A DNA stretch of 64,000 bases, taken from contig NZ_BDAX01000002.1 of assembly GCF_001612665.1 (NCBI RefSeq), positions 62,001 through 126,000 on the forward strand, read 5' to 3'. The first letter of the stretch is position 1; each line of letters starts with the position of its first letter. Below the pieces are notes generated by a model that saw only the letters and a list, made by a program, of their open reading frames with translations, made no database searches and was not told where the DNA came from. Of the stretch, positions 26,438 to 34,089 are shown one piece after another. The translations under genes and the position numbers were made by a program. The stretch comes from Nocardia alba NBRC 108234. Its GTDB lineage: Bacteria > Actinomycetota > Actinomycetes > Mycobacteriales > Mycobacteriaceae.

Positions 26438-26453
26438 GTTACTGGCTGGTAAC
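26438..26453. promoter_or_regulatory. Palindrome GTTACTGGCTGGTAAC upstream of etfD
   Basis: The arms GTTAC and GTAAC are perfect around a 6-bp centre, 48 bp upstream of the etfD start. This size and form suit a TetR- or FadR-type fatty-acid regulator, which would fit the beta-oxidation role of EtfD. No regulator gene is adjacent, so the factor would act in trans. Confidence 0.55.
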
Positions 26454-26878
26454 TTGTGTGCCTGAGGTCAAAGTAGCATTTAGATCAGAGCTTGCGAAAC
26501 CCCGATGTGAAGATCCTCGCCGCGGCGGATCTTCCCGAGATCCATTGCGATACCGCCTATTTGATCGTTGACCTCATCGCGAGGCCTCGCGTCGGTCTCG
26601 AGTGCCTGGCGGTAGATGATGCCGATGCCAGTGGATCACCGCACTGCCGCTCGGTGTCGGAGTTCACCGATTGACGACGTCACGCCCCCGGTTCCTGCAT
26701 AACACCTGTCGCGATTTGCTACCTTCGGCGCCGAAGCCACTGAGCTGCGCAAACCTCACCCGATCCCTGCTTGCCCCTCCTAGACCACCGGAGAAGCAGC
26801 AACCCGTAGGGGCTGCGTGAAAGCTGCATGTGCGGAAGCGGATTCATAGTGAGGCGAATACGTTCGTCACCGATCGGT
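26454..26878. other. Long intergenic stretch right of etfD, no supported gene
   Basis: A 60-codon frame at 26492-26674 has no family resemblance and no ribosome-binding site. Copy B of the 32-bp repeat is at 26690-26721. A hairpin with arms GCAGC/GCTGC and CCC/GGG is at 26796-26816, without a T-tract. The text around it (GGGGCTGCGTGAAAGCTGCATGTGCGG) faintly recalls group II intron ends, but domain V cannot be folded. It is probably the scar of old insertions. Confidence 0.5.
26690..26721 (+). repeat. 32-bp direct repeat, copy B
   Basis: GGTTCCTGCATAACACCTGT followed by CGCGATTTGCTA, differing from copy A at three positions and in the same orientation. The two copies are about 2.9 kb apart and enclose etfD. 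Upstream of both, a looser CGAC...CACG similarity continues for about 10 bases. Confidence 0.7.
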
Positions 26879-27055
26879 ATGGCTGCTAGTAATCAGCATG
26901 CTCGTGAGCTGGGGGCCGGCACCGTTGCGGGCGGGGCAGTCGTGCTCGGGGTGGCCGTCGTGGTGGTGTTCGTGCGAGCGCTGCGCGCAGAACAGCGCAA
27001 AGCCGAAGCACTGGACGTGGCGCGCCGTGGTCACGACACGCAGCCCTCGAACTGA
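26879..27055 (+). CDS. Possible small single-helix membrane protein
   Basis: A 58-residue frame: short polar N-terminus (MAASNQHARELG), one strong hydrophobic helix (about 13-33, AGGAVVLGVAVVVVFVRAL), then a charged tail (RAEQRKAEALDVARRGHD). The composition is that of a small tail-anchored or single-pass protein. No clear ribosome-binding site is seen and there is no recognised family, so it may be chance in G+C-rich DNA. Confidence 0.4.
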   Translation: MAASNQHARELGAGTVAGGAVVLGVAVVVVFVRALRAEQRKAEALDVARRGHDTQPSN

Positions 27056-27294
27056 AGAAACCGGGGTCGCGGGTTGAATCGTCCGAAGCCCGGCCGGGTC
27101 TTGGGTGAGACCGGATAGCAGCCACGGCTTCGGCTGCATTCGACAGGATGTCGGCCACCACGTGGCCTGACGCCGAGACACACCGGCGGCTCAGAGGAGA
27201 TATTCCGAATCTCCCACTTGAAATGAACTGAACGAATGTCCAAGTTGGTCAAGTGTTCATGTAGGCGGGGCTGTTCGGAAACCGGGCGCCAATA
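27056..27294. other. Intergenic region upstream of the secreted protein gene
   Basis: No gene supported. Two hairpins occur: GCAGCC/GGCTGC at 27118-27137 and GGCCAC/GTGGCC at 27153-27167. They lie downstream of the small membrane frame and could weaken read-through, but neither has a T-tract. A less G+C-rich stretch at about 27200-27260 probably holds the promoter of the following gene. Confidence 0.4.
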
Positions 27295-27309
27295 GGTTCG
27301 GACCGAACC
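27295..27309. promoter_or_regulatory. Dyad GGTTCGG-A-CCGAACC before the secreted protein gene
   Basis: Two perfect 7-bp arms around a single A, 27 bp before the start codon. It could be an operator overlapping the transcription start. The half-sites GGTTC/GAACC also occur, in the opposite order, in the operators at 107-155. Confidence 0.55.
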
Positions 27310-27336
27310 ACTACCCCCCGGTTGGAGATCCCGCGC

Positions 27337-28563
27337 ATGCGAATGCCCCTGCCCCGCCTCGCCGCCCCCTGCGTCGGTTCCCTCACCGCACTGGCCCTCG
27401 TCACCGGCATGATGCTCGCGCCCGGCGCCGCGCAGGCCGATATCGCCGAAACCCTGGCCACCACGCCGATCAGCGACGCCACCGCTGTCTGCACCAGCGG
27501 CGCACCGACTTTCGACGACGTGGTGACCGCCGCCGCCTCGGTGCTGCGCAGTACCGTCGCGCCCGCGCAAGTGCTCGCCTACGATCGGCAGGTCGCCGAC
27601 TTCCGGGCCGCGATCGCCGCACTTCGGGTGCATCGCGACGGGCTGCCGCTGCGCCCCGAACAGGTCGGCGTACGGCCCGCCGAACTCGACGATCCGATCG
27701 TCACCTACCTCGTCAACGGTCTGGACGCGGTACGCACGGGGCGCATCGACGAGACGATGTCGGTCTCGCAACTGACCGTCAACGACGCCATCGAGGTGTT
27801 CATCCTGGCCACCGGCATCGTCAAGATCCCGGCCAAACTGGTCGCGGGCATGGTGCCCACTGTCGGAATATTCCTCAAACCTGTTGTCAGCGCGATGTTC
27901 ACCGGCACCAAGTCGCTGGCCCGCGCGGTGCAGAACTCCATCGATGCAGGCTGCGTGGCGCCGAACGTGTACCCGCCGCTCGAACTCGGCGACGCCGCTA
28001 TCGAGCCTGTACTGGTTCCGCAACCCATCGAGGATCTGGCCGCGCTGGTCATGAACGCCGACGGCACCTGCACGCCCGTCGCGGAATTGACGCTGGCCAC
28101 CGTCGTGGAGCGCGCCCGCGCCTTCCTCGACAGCGGGGCCGTGGCAGTGGACCGGATCGCGATGCACCAGGCCGCCGACGTCCTCCAGGAGTTCCTGGCG
28201 AGCAACCGGGTCGCCAAGGTGATGCTGATGCGCCGCGCCGACGACCTGGGCCCGCTGGTCGAGGCCCTCGACCTGGGCCCGCTGACCTTCCTGGCCAATC
28301 TCGGCGCAGACCTCGTCGAAGGCAAGGCCCTCGACACGGTGCCGTTGGCGCAGGTCCAGGTCGAGAACGCCTTCGATCTCGCGACGCTGACCCTCGATAT
28401 CACCAGTCTGCTGTTCTCGGCGGGCACCACCGTCGCCGGGTTCGCCGGAGTCGCCGAGACGGTCACCACGCCGCTGTCGATCGCGGCGAAACTGGTGTTC
28501 GCGCCGACCGACTACGGCGCGCCGATCGTGCGCGGCGTCATCCAATCGATGTGCGCGGTGTAG
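27337..28563 (+). CDS. Secreted protein of unknown function
   Basis: About 408 residues with a Sec signal peptide (MRMPLPRLAAPCVGSLTALALVTGMMLAPGAAQA, cleavage after AQA at about 34). The mature protein is mostly helical, with several amphipathic or moderately hydrophobic stretches (VEVFILATGIVKIPAKLVAGMVPTVGIFLKPVV) and Cys residues that could pair (AVCTSG, DAGCVAP, GTCTPV, SMCAV). I do not recognise the family. A GGAG precedes the ATG; ATG 27343 is an alternative start. A dyad upstream suggests specific regulation. Confidence 0.75.
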   Translation: MRMPLPRLAAPCVGSLTALALVTGMMLAPGAAQADIAETLATTPISDATAVCTSGAPTFDDVVTAAASVLRSTVAPAQVLAYDRQVADFRAAIAALRVHRDGLPLRPEQVGVRPAELDDPIVTYLVNGLDAVRTGRIDETMSVSQLTVNDAIEVFILATGIVKIPAKLVAGMVPTVGIFLKPVVSAMFTGTKSLARAVQNSIDAGCVAPNVYPPLELGDAAIEPVLVPQPIEDLAALVMNADGTCTPVAELTLATVVERARAFLDSGAVAVDRIAMHQAADVLQEFLASNRVAKVMLMRRADDLGPLVEALDLGPLTFLANLGADLVEGKALDTVPLAQVQVENAFDLATLTLDITSLLFSAGTTVAGFAGVAETVTTPLSIAAKLVFAPTDYGAPIVRGVIQSMCAV

Positions 28564-28694
28564 GCGAAGTCGCGACTCACGGGGCTGACAAACGTTTCGC
28601 GAGCACGCCCGTTAGGCTGCGGCGGCGTCGCGATCATGTCACTGTGCTTCGATCAGGTCAGTTGTCCAGCAGAGCCACTACCCAGAAGGTGACC

Positions 28695-29771
28695 ATGCAC
28701 GATCAGTTCTCGTCCGGAATCGGCCGTCGTGAAGTTCTGGCAGGCGCAGCGGGCGCCTTCGCGGGCCTGTCGCTGGTGGGGCTCACCCCCGCCGCCGCGG
28801 TGCCCGCCGAGGTGGCCAAGTTCGCCCCGGGCGCCGGGCGCACCGTGCGGGTGCTGGTCACCGGCGACGCGGGCACCGGCACCCGCACCCAGTGGGCGGT
28901 CGCCGACGCGGCCCGCGAGTTCCACGCACGCCGGCCGTTCTCGCTCGCGGTGGGCCTGGGCGACAACATCTACGACACCGGACCCAGCGGGCCCGACGAC
29001 GCGCAGTTCGCCACGAAATTCGAGAACCCCAATGCGGGACTGGACTTTCCGTGGGCCATGGTGCTCGGCAACCACGACACCAGCTCGGTGTTCCCCGGCG
29101 ACGGCGGCTGGCTGGCGCGCGGCAACTTCGAGGTGGAATACCACGCGAAGTCGCCGCGCTGGTGGATGCCGAGCCGCTACTACTCGGTGCGCGTGCCCGA
29201 ACAGAACCCGGTCGTCGAGTTCTTCGTGCTCGACATCAACCCCCTCGCGGCCTACATCCCGCCCTTCCTCGACCCGTACTGGGCCGTCGACGGGCCGTAC
29301 ATGAACGAACAGCGCGCCTGGCTCGACACCGCGCTGGCCGAGTCCACCGCGCCGTGGAAGATCGCCTGCACCCACCAGGGCTACATCAGCAACGGCCCGC
29401 ACGGCGACGCGGGCAACTACGAGGGTCTGCCGGTCGAGCCGATCAACGGTGTCCACGCCAAACGCTTCTTCGAAGACCATGTGCTGGGCAAGGTGTCGTT
29501 TCTGCTGTCGGGCCACGATCACACCCTGCAGGTGCTCGACCCGACGCCCGCGACCAAGGGCACCCGCCAGATCGTGTCGGGCGCGGCGGCGAAGACCTCG
29601 AGCGGTCAGCCCAGTCTCACCCACGGTGCCCACAGCGCGCTGTACGAGACCCAGCACGAACTGGGGTTCATGGTCTTGGACCTCACCGCGGACTCGGTGA
29701 ACTTGACCGTGCTCACCGTCGACCCGGCCTCGGGCGCGAGCACTCAGGTCTTCGACCGGCGACTCGGCTGA
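28695..29771 (+). CDS. Exported metallophosphoesterase (purple acid phosphatase-like)
   Basis: A 358-residue protein with a Tat signal (GRREVLAGAAGAFAGLSLVGL, twin Arg at about 11-12). The calcineurin-like metal motifs are in order: TGDAGTG, GLGDNIYDTG (GDNxY), VLGNHDTSS (GNHD), THQGYISNGPHG and SGHDHTLQVL (GHxH). The order and spacing match the tartrate-resistant acid phosphatase group. It probably releases phosphate from organic esters outside the membrane; Tat export fits folding with metals in the cytosol. AAGGTG precedes the ATG. Monocistronic and convergent with the NmrA-like gene. Confidence 0.88.
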   Translation: MHDQFSSGIGRREVLAGAAGAFAGLSLVGLTPAAAVPAEVAKFAPGAGRTVRVLVTGDAGTGTRTQWAVADAAREFHARRPFSLAVGLGDNIYDTGPSGPDDAQFATKFENPNAGLDFPWAMVLGNHDTSSVFPGDGGWLARGNFEVEYHAKSPRWWMPSRYYSVRVPEQNPVVEFFVLDINPLAAYIPPFLDPYWAVDGPYMNEQRAWLDTALAESTAPWKIACTHQGYISNGPHGDAGNYEGLPVEPINGVHAKRFFEDHVLGKVSFLLSGHDHTLQVLDPTPATKGTRQIVSGAAAKTSSGQPSLTHGAHSALYETQHELGFMVLDLTADSVNLTVLTVDPASGASTQVFDRRLG

Positions 29772-29802
29772 GCGCGGCCGGCGGCGTTCGATCGGCGAAT
29801 TG

Positions 29803-30693
29803 TCAGGACTTCCACCCGCTGCGCGCGAGCCACCCCGCGAAGTCCAGCAGGCCCGGATGGAGACGGCGCAGCTCACCGATGTCGATACCGAGATCCGGCA
29901 CGGCGTCGAACGCCTCGAACATCTCGGCGACGTGTTCGTCGAACGCTCGCACCACCTCGATCGGCAGCCGGTTGCTCCGGGCCGGTCGCCCGCTCACCGC
30001 GCCGAAGGCCGAGGCGATCTGCGGCGGGGTGAGCCGGTCGCCCGCCAGCGACACCGTGGCGCCGAGGTAGTCCACCGGCCGGGCGAAGGCGATCGCCGCG
30101 AACGCCGCGATGTCCTCCACCGCGATCAGGGACAACGGAATGTCCTCGCGCACAGCCAGATTGACGATCAGGGTGCCGTCATCGCCGACGACAGGCCGGT
30201 TCAAGGTGTCGAAGTTGTCCATGAAGAAGGCCGGGCGCAACACAGTGGCGGGCACCCCGCTATCCGCGAGGTAGGCCTCGAGATGTTCCTTCACCTTGTA
30301 ATAGGTGACCTTCGTGGCGAGCCCGGCGCCGCGCAGTGAGCTGTAGACCAGATGCTCGACACCGGCCGCACGCGCCAGATCGACCACGAGCTCGCCGCGT
30401 CGCCTCTCGGCGGCCAGCCCGGCCTCGGTGATGTGGACCCCTTCCATCATGGTCAGCATGAGGAAGACCCCGTAGACGCCGTCCAGCGCGGACTTCACCG
30501 CGGCCGGATCGTCGAGATCCCCGACGACCAGCTCCGCGCCTGCCGCCGCCAACCGCTGTGCCGCCGCAGCCGCGGGATCGCGGACGAACGCACGAACCGG
30601 ATGTCCCTGCGCCAGCAACTGGCGCACCGTCGCGCTTCCCTGACGACCGGTGGCGCCGATGACCAGAATCGGCCGAAATTCGTTGCTGCTCAT
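29803..30693 (-). CDS. NmrA-like NAD(P)-binding protein
   Basis: A 296-residue atypical SDR. The nucleotide motif GATGRQGS is at about 12-19, followed by VRAFVRDP (NADP-type Arg) and VVGDLDDP. The usual YxxxK is replaced by YYKVKEHLEAYL, typical of the NmrA/HSCARG group. These act as redox sensors or as NAD(P)H:quinone or ketone reductases. Start chosen at ATG 30693 with GAGGAAG upstream. Divergent from an XRE-family regulator with a 135-bp spacer, an arrangement common for inducible NmrA genes. Confidence 0.88.
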   Translation of the reverse strand: MSSNEFRPILVIGATGRQGSATVRQLLAQGHPVRAFVRDPAAAAAQRLAAAGAELVVGDLDDPAAVKSALDGVYGVFLMLTMMEGVHITEAGLAAERRRGELVVDLARAAGVEHLVYSSLRGAGLATKVTYYKVKEHLEAYLADSGVPATVLRPAFFMDNFDTLNRPVVGDDGTLIVNLAVREDIPLSLIAVEDIAAFAAIAFARPVDYLGATVSLAGDRLTPPQIASAFGAVSGRPARSNRLPIEVVRAFDEHVAEMFEAFDAVPDLGIDIGELRRLHPGLLDFAGWLARSGWKS

Positions 30694-30828
30694 GGTAACT
30701 GCTTCCTCGTCGTCGGTGATGTCGTCGATCACCTGCTGATATCGACGCTAGATCGCCCGGTGACGCTGGTCCTGGTACGAATACTGCTACCCAGAACAGC
30801 AATGTTCACTGATCGAGGGAACCCTCTG

Positions 30829-31674
30829 ATGACCGACAAGCATCGCGCCGAACTCGCCGATTTCCTCAAGGCGCACCGCTCCCGCTTGCAGCCCGCCGAT
30901 GTAGGACTCCCCGGGGATCTGATCCCCGGGCGCAGGCGCACCCCGGGGCTGCGTCGCGAAGAGGTCGCCGAGTTGGCCGGGGTAAGCCTCACCTGGTACA
31001 CGTGGCTCGAGCAAGGCCGCAAGATCGCGGCCAGCCCGCAGGTCGTGGACGCGCTGGCGCGGGCGCTGCGGCTGGAGCCCGTCCAGCACAGGCAGTTACG
31101 CAGGCTCGCCGGGCTCGCCGATCCGGTGGTGAAATATCAGGCAGGCGATGAGATCGCGCGTTTGCAACGGTTGGTCGACGCGATGTATCCGACCCCGGCG
31201 GTGGTGCACGATGCCCGGTTGGACTTCGTCGTATGGAACAGTGCGTTCCGCCGGATCCGCACCGACCCGGCCGCGCTGGCGCCCGAGCGCCGGAATCTGC
31301 TGTGGTGGATGTACACCGACGACCGCAACCGCGCGATGATGCGCCGCTGGGAAGCCGCCGCCCGCGCGATCATCAGCCAATTCCGGGTACTGCTCGGCAA
31401 CAGTCCGGGCGATCCACGCCTGACTCAGGTGGTGACCGAATTGAGCGCCGCCAGCCCGGAATTCCGCGCCTGGTGGTCGGAGTATCCGATCCAGGACTTC
31501 CAACCGACCATCATCGGCATCGACCATCCCGAAGCCGGGCCGATCGACCTGGAACTATTCCAACTGCGGCTGGTCGAGAACCAGGAACTGCTCCTCGTCG
31601 TCCAACTTCCGGCGACCGACGACGATCGCGAACGCGTCCGCACCTACCTCAACACGTGCAGTTCGACGACGTGA
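30829..31674 (+). CDS. XRE-family regulator with MmyB-like ligand domain
   Basis: A 281-residue regulator. The HTH (about 35-85) includes LRREEVAELAGVSLTWYTWLEQGRKIAASPQVVDALARALRL, the hallmark of the MmyB/SCO4441 group. The remaining 180 residues form the PAS-like MmyB domain (TPAVVHDARLDFVVWNSAFRRI...WWMYTDDRNRAMMRRWE), which binds fatty-acid-like ligands in one characterised member. It is divergent from the NmrA-like gene, its probable target. The sequence GAGGG-AA-CCCTC directly before the ATG covers the ribosome-binding site and could be an operator or hairpin. Confidence 0.9.
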   Translation: MTDKHRAELADFLKAHRSRLQPADVGLPGDLIPGRRRTPGLRREEVAELAGVSLTWYTWLEQGRKIAASPQVVDALARALRLEPVQHRQLRRLAGLADPVVKYQAGDEIARLQRLVDAMYPTPAVVHDARLDFVVWNSAFRRIRTDPAALAPERRNLLWWMYTDDRNRAMMRRWEAAARAIISQFRVLLGNSPGDPRLTQVVTELSAASPEFRAWWSEYPIQDFQPTIIGIDHPEAGPIDLELFQLRLVENQELLLVVQLPATDDDRERVRTYLNTCSSTT

Positions 31675-31739
31675 CCCTGGATCGCCGATCGCCCGAAACC
31701 CGTTGGCTGCTGGTCGAACCGACTCTTCGATAGGCTGCG

Positions 31740-32135
31740 GTGGTGACCAAACTGCGAGACCTGCAACACCGGGTGGTAACGACAGGGCAACGGTACATCG
31801 GTAACCCGATCATAAGTCGGCTGCCGATTCAGACCTTGCTCGAAACAACAGGCCGCAAGAGCGGTCAGCCGCGGATCACGCCGATCGGCGGCCGCCGAAG
31901 CGGCGACTCCTACTGGCTGGTTTCCGAGTTCGGCGAAAAATCCCAATACATCCGAAATATCCAGGCGAACAACCACGTCCGGCTGCGTATTCGTGGTCGA
32001 TGGCACTCCGGCATCGCTCACCTGCTGCCCGACGACGACGCGCGAACACGATTGCGCGAGCTGCCGCGGGCCAACAGTGCCGTCGTCCGAGCAGTCGGAA
32101 CCGACCTGCTGACCGTTCGCATCGACCTGAGCTGA
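31740..32135 (+). CDS. F420-dependent nitroreductase-family (Ddn-like) protein
   Basis: A 131-residue split-barrel protein. LLETTGRKSGQPRITPIGG is the family start, followed by YWLVSEFGEKSQYIRNIQANNHVRLRIRGRWHSG, the deazaflavin-binding core. These enzymes use reduced F420 to reduce quinones, nitro-imidazoles or unsaturated substrates. Start: tandem GTGs at 31740 and 31743; either is possible. F420 enzymes are abundant in Mycobacteriales, which supports the taxonomic guess. It stands alone and converges with the AKR gene. Confidence 0.88.
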   Translation: MVTKLRDLQHRVVTTGQRYIGNPIISRLPIQTLLETTGRKSGQPRITPIGGRRSGDSYWLVSEFGEKSQYIRNIQANNHVRLRIRGRWHSGIAHLLPDDDARTRLRELPRANSAVVRAVGTDLLTVRIDLS

Positions 32136-32187
32136 TCGAACACTCGCTCATACCGCTGATCGTGCGGGCCGCTCCGGCCTCGAAGAG

Positions 32188-33060
32188 TCAGCGGCCGATC
32201 TTGTCCAGTTCGACGAGCTCCTCCTCGGAGAGTGACACATTCGCGCCGCCGATATTCTCGCGCAGATGCGCGACCGAGGAGGTGCCCGGGATCAGCAGAA
32301 TATTCGGCGACCGCTGCAGCAGCCAGGCCAGCGCGACCGACATCGGCGGCGCGTCCAACCTGGCGGCTACACCCGAAAGTGCCGAGGACTGCAGGGGACT
32401 GAATCCGCCGAGCGGGAAGAACGGAACGTAGGCGACGCCTTCGTCGGCGAGCCGATCGATCAGCTCGTCATCGTGGCGGTAGGCCAGGTTGTACATGTTC
32501 TGCACACACACGATCGGGGCGATCGACTGTGCCTGGGCGACCTGCTCGGTGGTCGCGTTGCTGACCCCGAGATGCCGGATCAACCCCTGTCGCTGCAGTT
32601 CGACGAGCGTCTCGAACGCCGCCGCGAGCGAGCCGGATCGGGGCCCCGTGGCATCGCCGAGCCGGAGGTTGACCAGGTCGAGTACCTCGACGCCGAGGGT
32701 TTCGAGGTTGTCGTCGACGGCGCGGCGCAGATCGTCGGGCTCTCGGGCCGGGGGCCAGCCGCCCTGCCGGTCACGGACCGCGCCGACTTTGGTCGCGATG
32801 TGCAGTGATTCGGGGTAGGGGTGCAGCGCCTGCCGGATCAGCTGGTTGGTGATGTGCGGTCCGTAGGCATCGGCGGTGTCGAGGTGGGTGATGCCGAGGT
32901 CGACCGCCTCGCGAAGGACCGCGAGTGCGCTGTCATGGTCAGCTGGTGGCCCGAAGACCCCGGGACCGGCCAATTGCATTGCGCCGTAGCCGAATCTGCT
33001 GACGGTCAGATCTCCCAGGGACCAGGTACCGCCGGGAAGCGCGGTGGATTGCATGCCCAT
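32188..33060 (-). CDS. Aldo/keto reductase
   Basis: A 290-residue (beta/alpha)8 oxidoreductase. The catalytic Asp-Tyr pair is in HLDTADAYGPHITNQ (about 52-66), and Lys in ATKVGAVRDR. HLGVSNATTEQVAQA is the usual substrate-side strand, and the C-terminal LLIPGTSSVAHLRENI the NADPH 2'-phosphate site. The start is fixed by AAAGGAG close upstream. It is divergent from an HxlR regulator; a perfect 20-bp palindrome lies in the spacer. Likely NADPH-dependent reduction of an aldehyde or ketone, induced by an electrophile; the inducer is inferred. Confidence 0.9.
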   Translation of the reverse strand: MGMQSTALPGGTWSLGDLTVSRFGYGAMQLAGPGVFGPPADHDSALAVLREAVDLGITHLDTADAYGPHITNQLIRQALHPYPESLHIATKVGAVRDRQGGWPPAREPDDLRRAVDDNLETLGVEVLDLVNLRLGDATGPRSGSLAAAFETLVELQRQGLIRHLGVSNATTEQVAQAQSIAPIVCVQNMYNLAYRHDDELIDRLADEGVAYVPFFPLGGFSPLQSSALSGVAARLDAPPMSVALAWLLQRSPNILLIPGTSSVAHLRENIGGANVSLSEEELVELDKIGR

Positions 33061-33143
33061 GACCGCTCCTTTCGTTTCGAGCTGGTTGGTGGTGCACAAC
33101 TGAACGTTGCTTCACAATGGAGGTGTAACTCTCGGATGGGAAG

Positions 33144-33163
33144 TACGCACTTCGAAGTGCGTA
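33144..33163. promoter_or_regulatory. Perfect 20-bp palindrome TACGCACTTCGAAGTGCGTA (HxlR operator)
   Basis: The site is fully self-complementary over 20 bp and lies in the AKR/HxlR divergent spacer, 28 bp before the HxlR start. The half-site GAAGTGC recurs in the spacer of the second HxlR gene at 35020. Dimeric winged-helix HxlR proteins bind such palindromes. Confidence 0.85.
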
Positions 33164-33191
33164 ACGCACCCGCTGATCACAGGAGCGGTCG

Positions 33192-33596
33192 ATGCCAACA
33201 CAGACAGCGGCGCAGAAACGGGCGCAGACCAAGGCGCAATACGACGCTTTCCTGTCGGTATGTCCGAGCCGCCAACTGCTCGACCGGATCTCCGACAAAT
33301 GGGTCACGCTGATCCTGTGCGCGCTCGGTGACGGTGTTTCGATGCGCTATTCGGAGCTGTCGCGCCAACTGGCGGGCGTCAGCCAGAAGATGCTCACCCA
33401 GACACTGCGCTCCTTGGAACGAGACGGTCTGATCACCCGCACCGTGACCCCGACAGTGCCCGTCACGGTCCGCTACGAGCTGACCGAACTCGGCCTGTCC
33501 CTGCACCAGATGGTGCGCGGGGTGAAGAGCTGGGCCGAGACACACATGGACGAGGTACTCGACAACCGAACCGGCTACGACACCGGCGCCGCCTGA
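33192..33596 (+). CDS. HxlR-family winged-helix regulator
   Basis: A 134-residue regulator. The HxlR signature includes an N-terminal Cys ([27 protein letters not shown]), which in redox-sensing relatives reacts with electrophiles, then [31 protein letters not shown] as the recognition helix and wing. AGGAG lies upstream of the ATG. The operator palindrome and the divergent aldo/keto reductase make a compact sensor-detoxifier pair, similar in plan to the aldehyde-sensing HxlR systems of other bacteria. Confidence 0.9.
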   Translation: MPTQTAAQKRAQTKAQYDAFLSVCPSRQLLDRISDKWVTLILCALGDGVSMRYSELSRQLAGVSQKMLTQTLRSLERDGLITRTVTPTVPVTVRYELTELGLSLHQMVRGVKSWAETHMDEVLDNRTGYDTGAA

Positions 33597-33717
33597 CGAG
33601 GACTCGGAGCTGTCCGCCATCCGAAAAGAAGTGGAGCCGACCCACGCCACACGGTTGGATGACTTTCTGCGGCGGCTGCCGCGTGCCCACGACCATGGAT
33701 GACCGAGGAGTGCAACG

Positions 33718-34080
33718 ATGCCGATCGCCACACTGCGAGGCGTGACTCTGGACTGCGCCGATCCGCGAGCTCTGGCCCGGTTCTACCGAGAGCTGACAGG
33801 CATGCGGCTCGGCTATGACGCTGACGACTTCGTCGCCCTGACCGATGGTTCGGGTTTCGACCTGGGCTTCCAACGGGTCGACCGATACCGGGCACCGTTG
33901 TGGCCCGGTCAGGATGTGCCACAACAGTTGCACCTGGATCTCAGGGTCGAGGACCTCGACGCGGCGGAGAAGTTGGCGCTGGAGTTCGGCGCGGTCAGGC
34001 CGGACCACCAGCCGGGCGGCGACCGGTGGCGGGTGCTGCTGGATCCGGCCGGTCACCCGTTCTGCCTGGTCGTCGGCTGA
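33718..34080 (+). CDS. VOC-family (glyoxalase/bleomycin-resistance fold) protein
   Basis: A 120-residue protein of two betaalphabetabetabeta modules: TLRGVTLDCADPRALARFYRELTGMRL and LHLDLRVEDLDAAEKLALEFGA, ending in LLDPAGHPFCLVV. The potential metal ligands (His in QQLHLDL, Glu-like positions) are partly kept. Many stand-alone members bind or modify small electrophiles, but functions vary. GAGGAG precedes the ATG. It follows HxlR on the same strand after 121 bp and may belong to the same stress response. Confidence 0.85.
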   Translation: MPIATLRGVTLDCADPRALARFYRELTGMRLGYDADDFVALTDGSGFDLGFQRVDRYRAPLWPGQDVPQQLHLDLRVEDLDAAEKLALEFGAVRPDHQPGGDRWRVLLDPAGHPFCLVVG

Positions 34081-34089
34081 TCCTTGCCT

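Noticed and set aside
23752..26721. Composite transposon carrying etfD
   Set aside because: The flanking repeats are direct, short and imperfect, no intact transposase exists, and etfD is normal core content in these bacteria; element scars are the simpler reading.
26790..26850. Group II intron end or small structured RNA
   Set aside because: The text GCGTGAAAGCTGCATGTGCGG recalls intron 3' regions, but a domain V hairpin with its GAAA loop cannot be formed and no reverse transcriptase is nearby.
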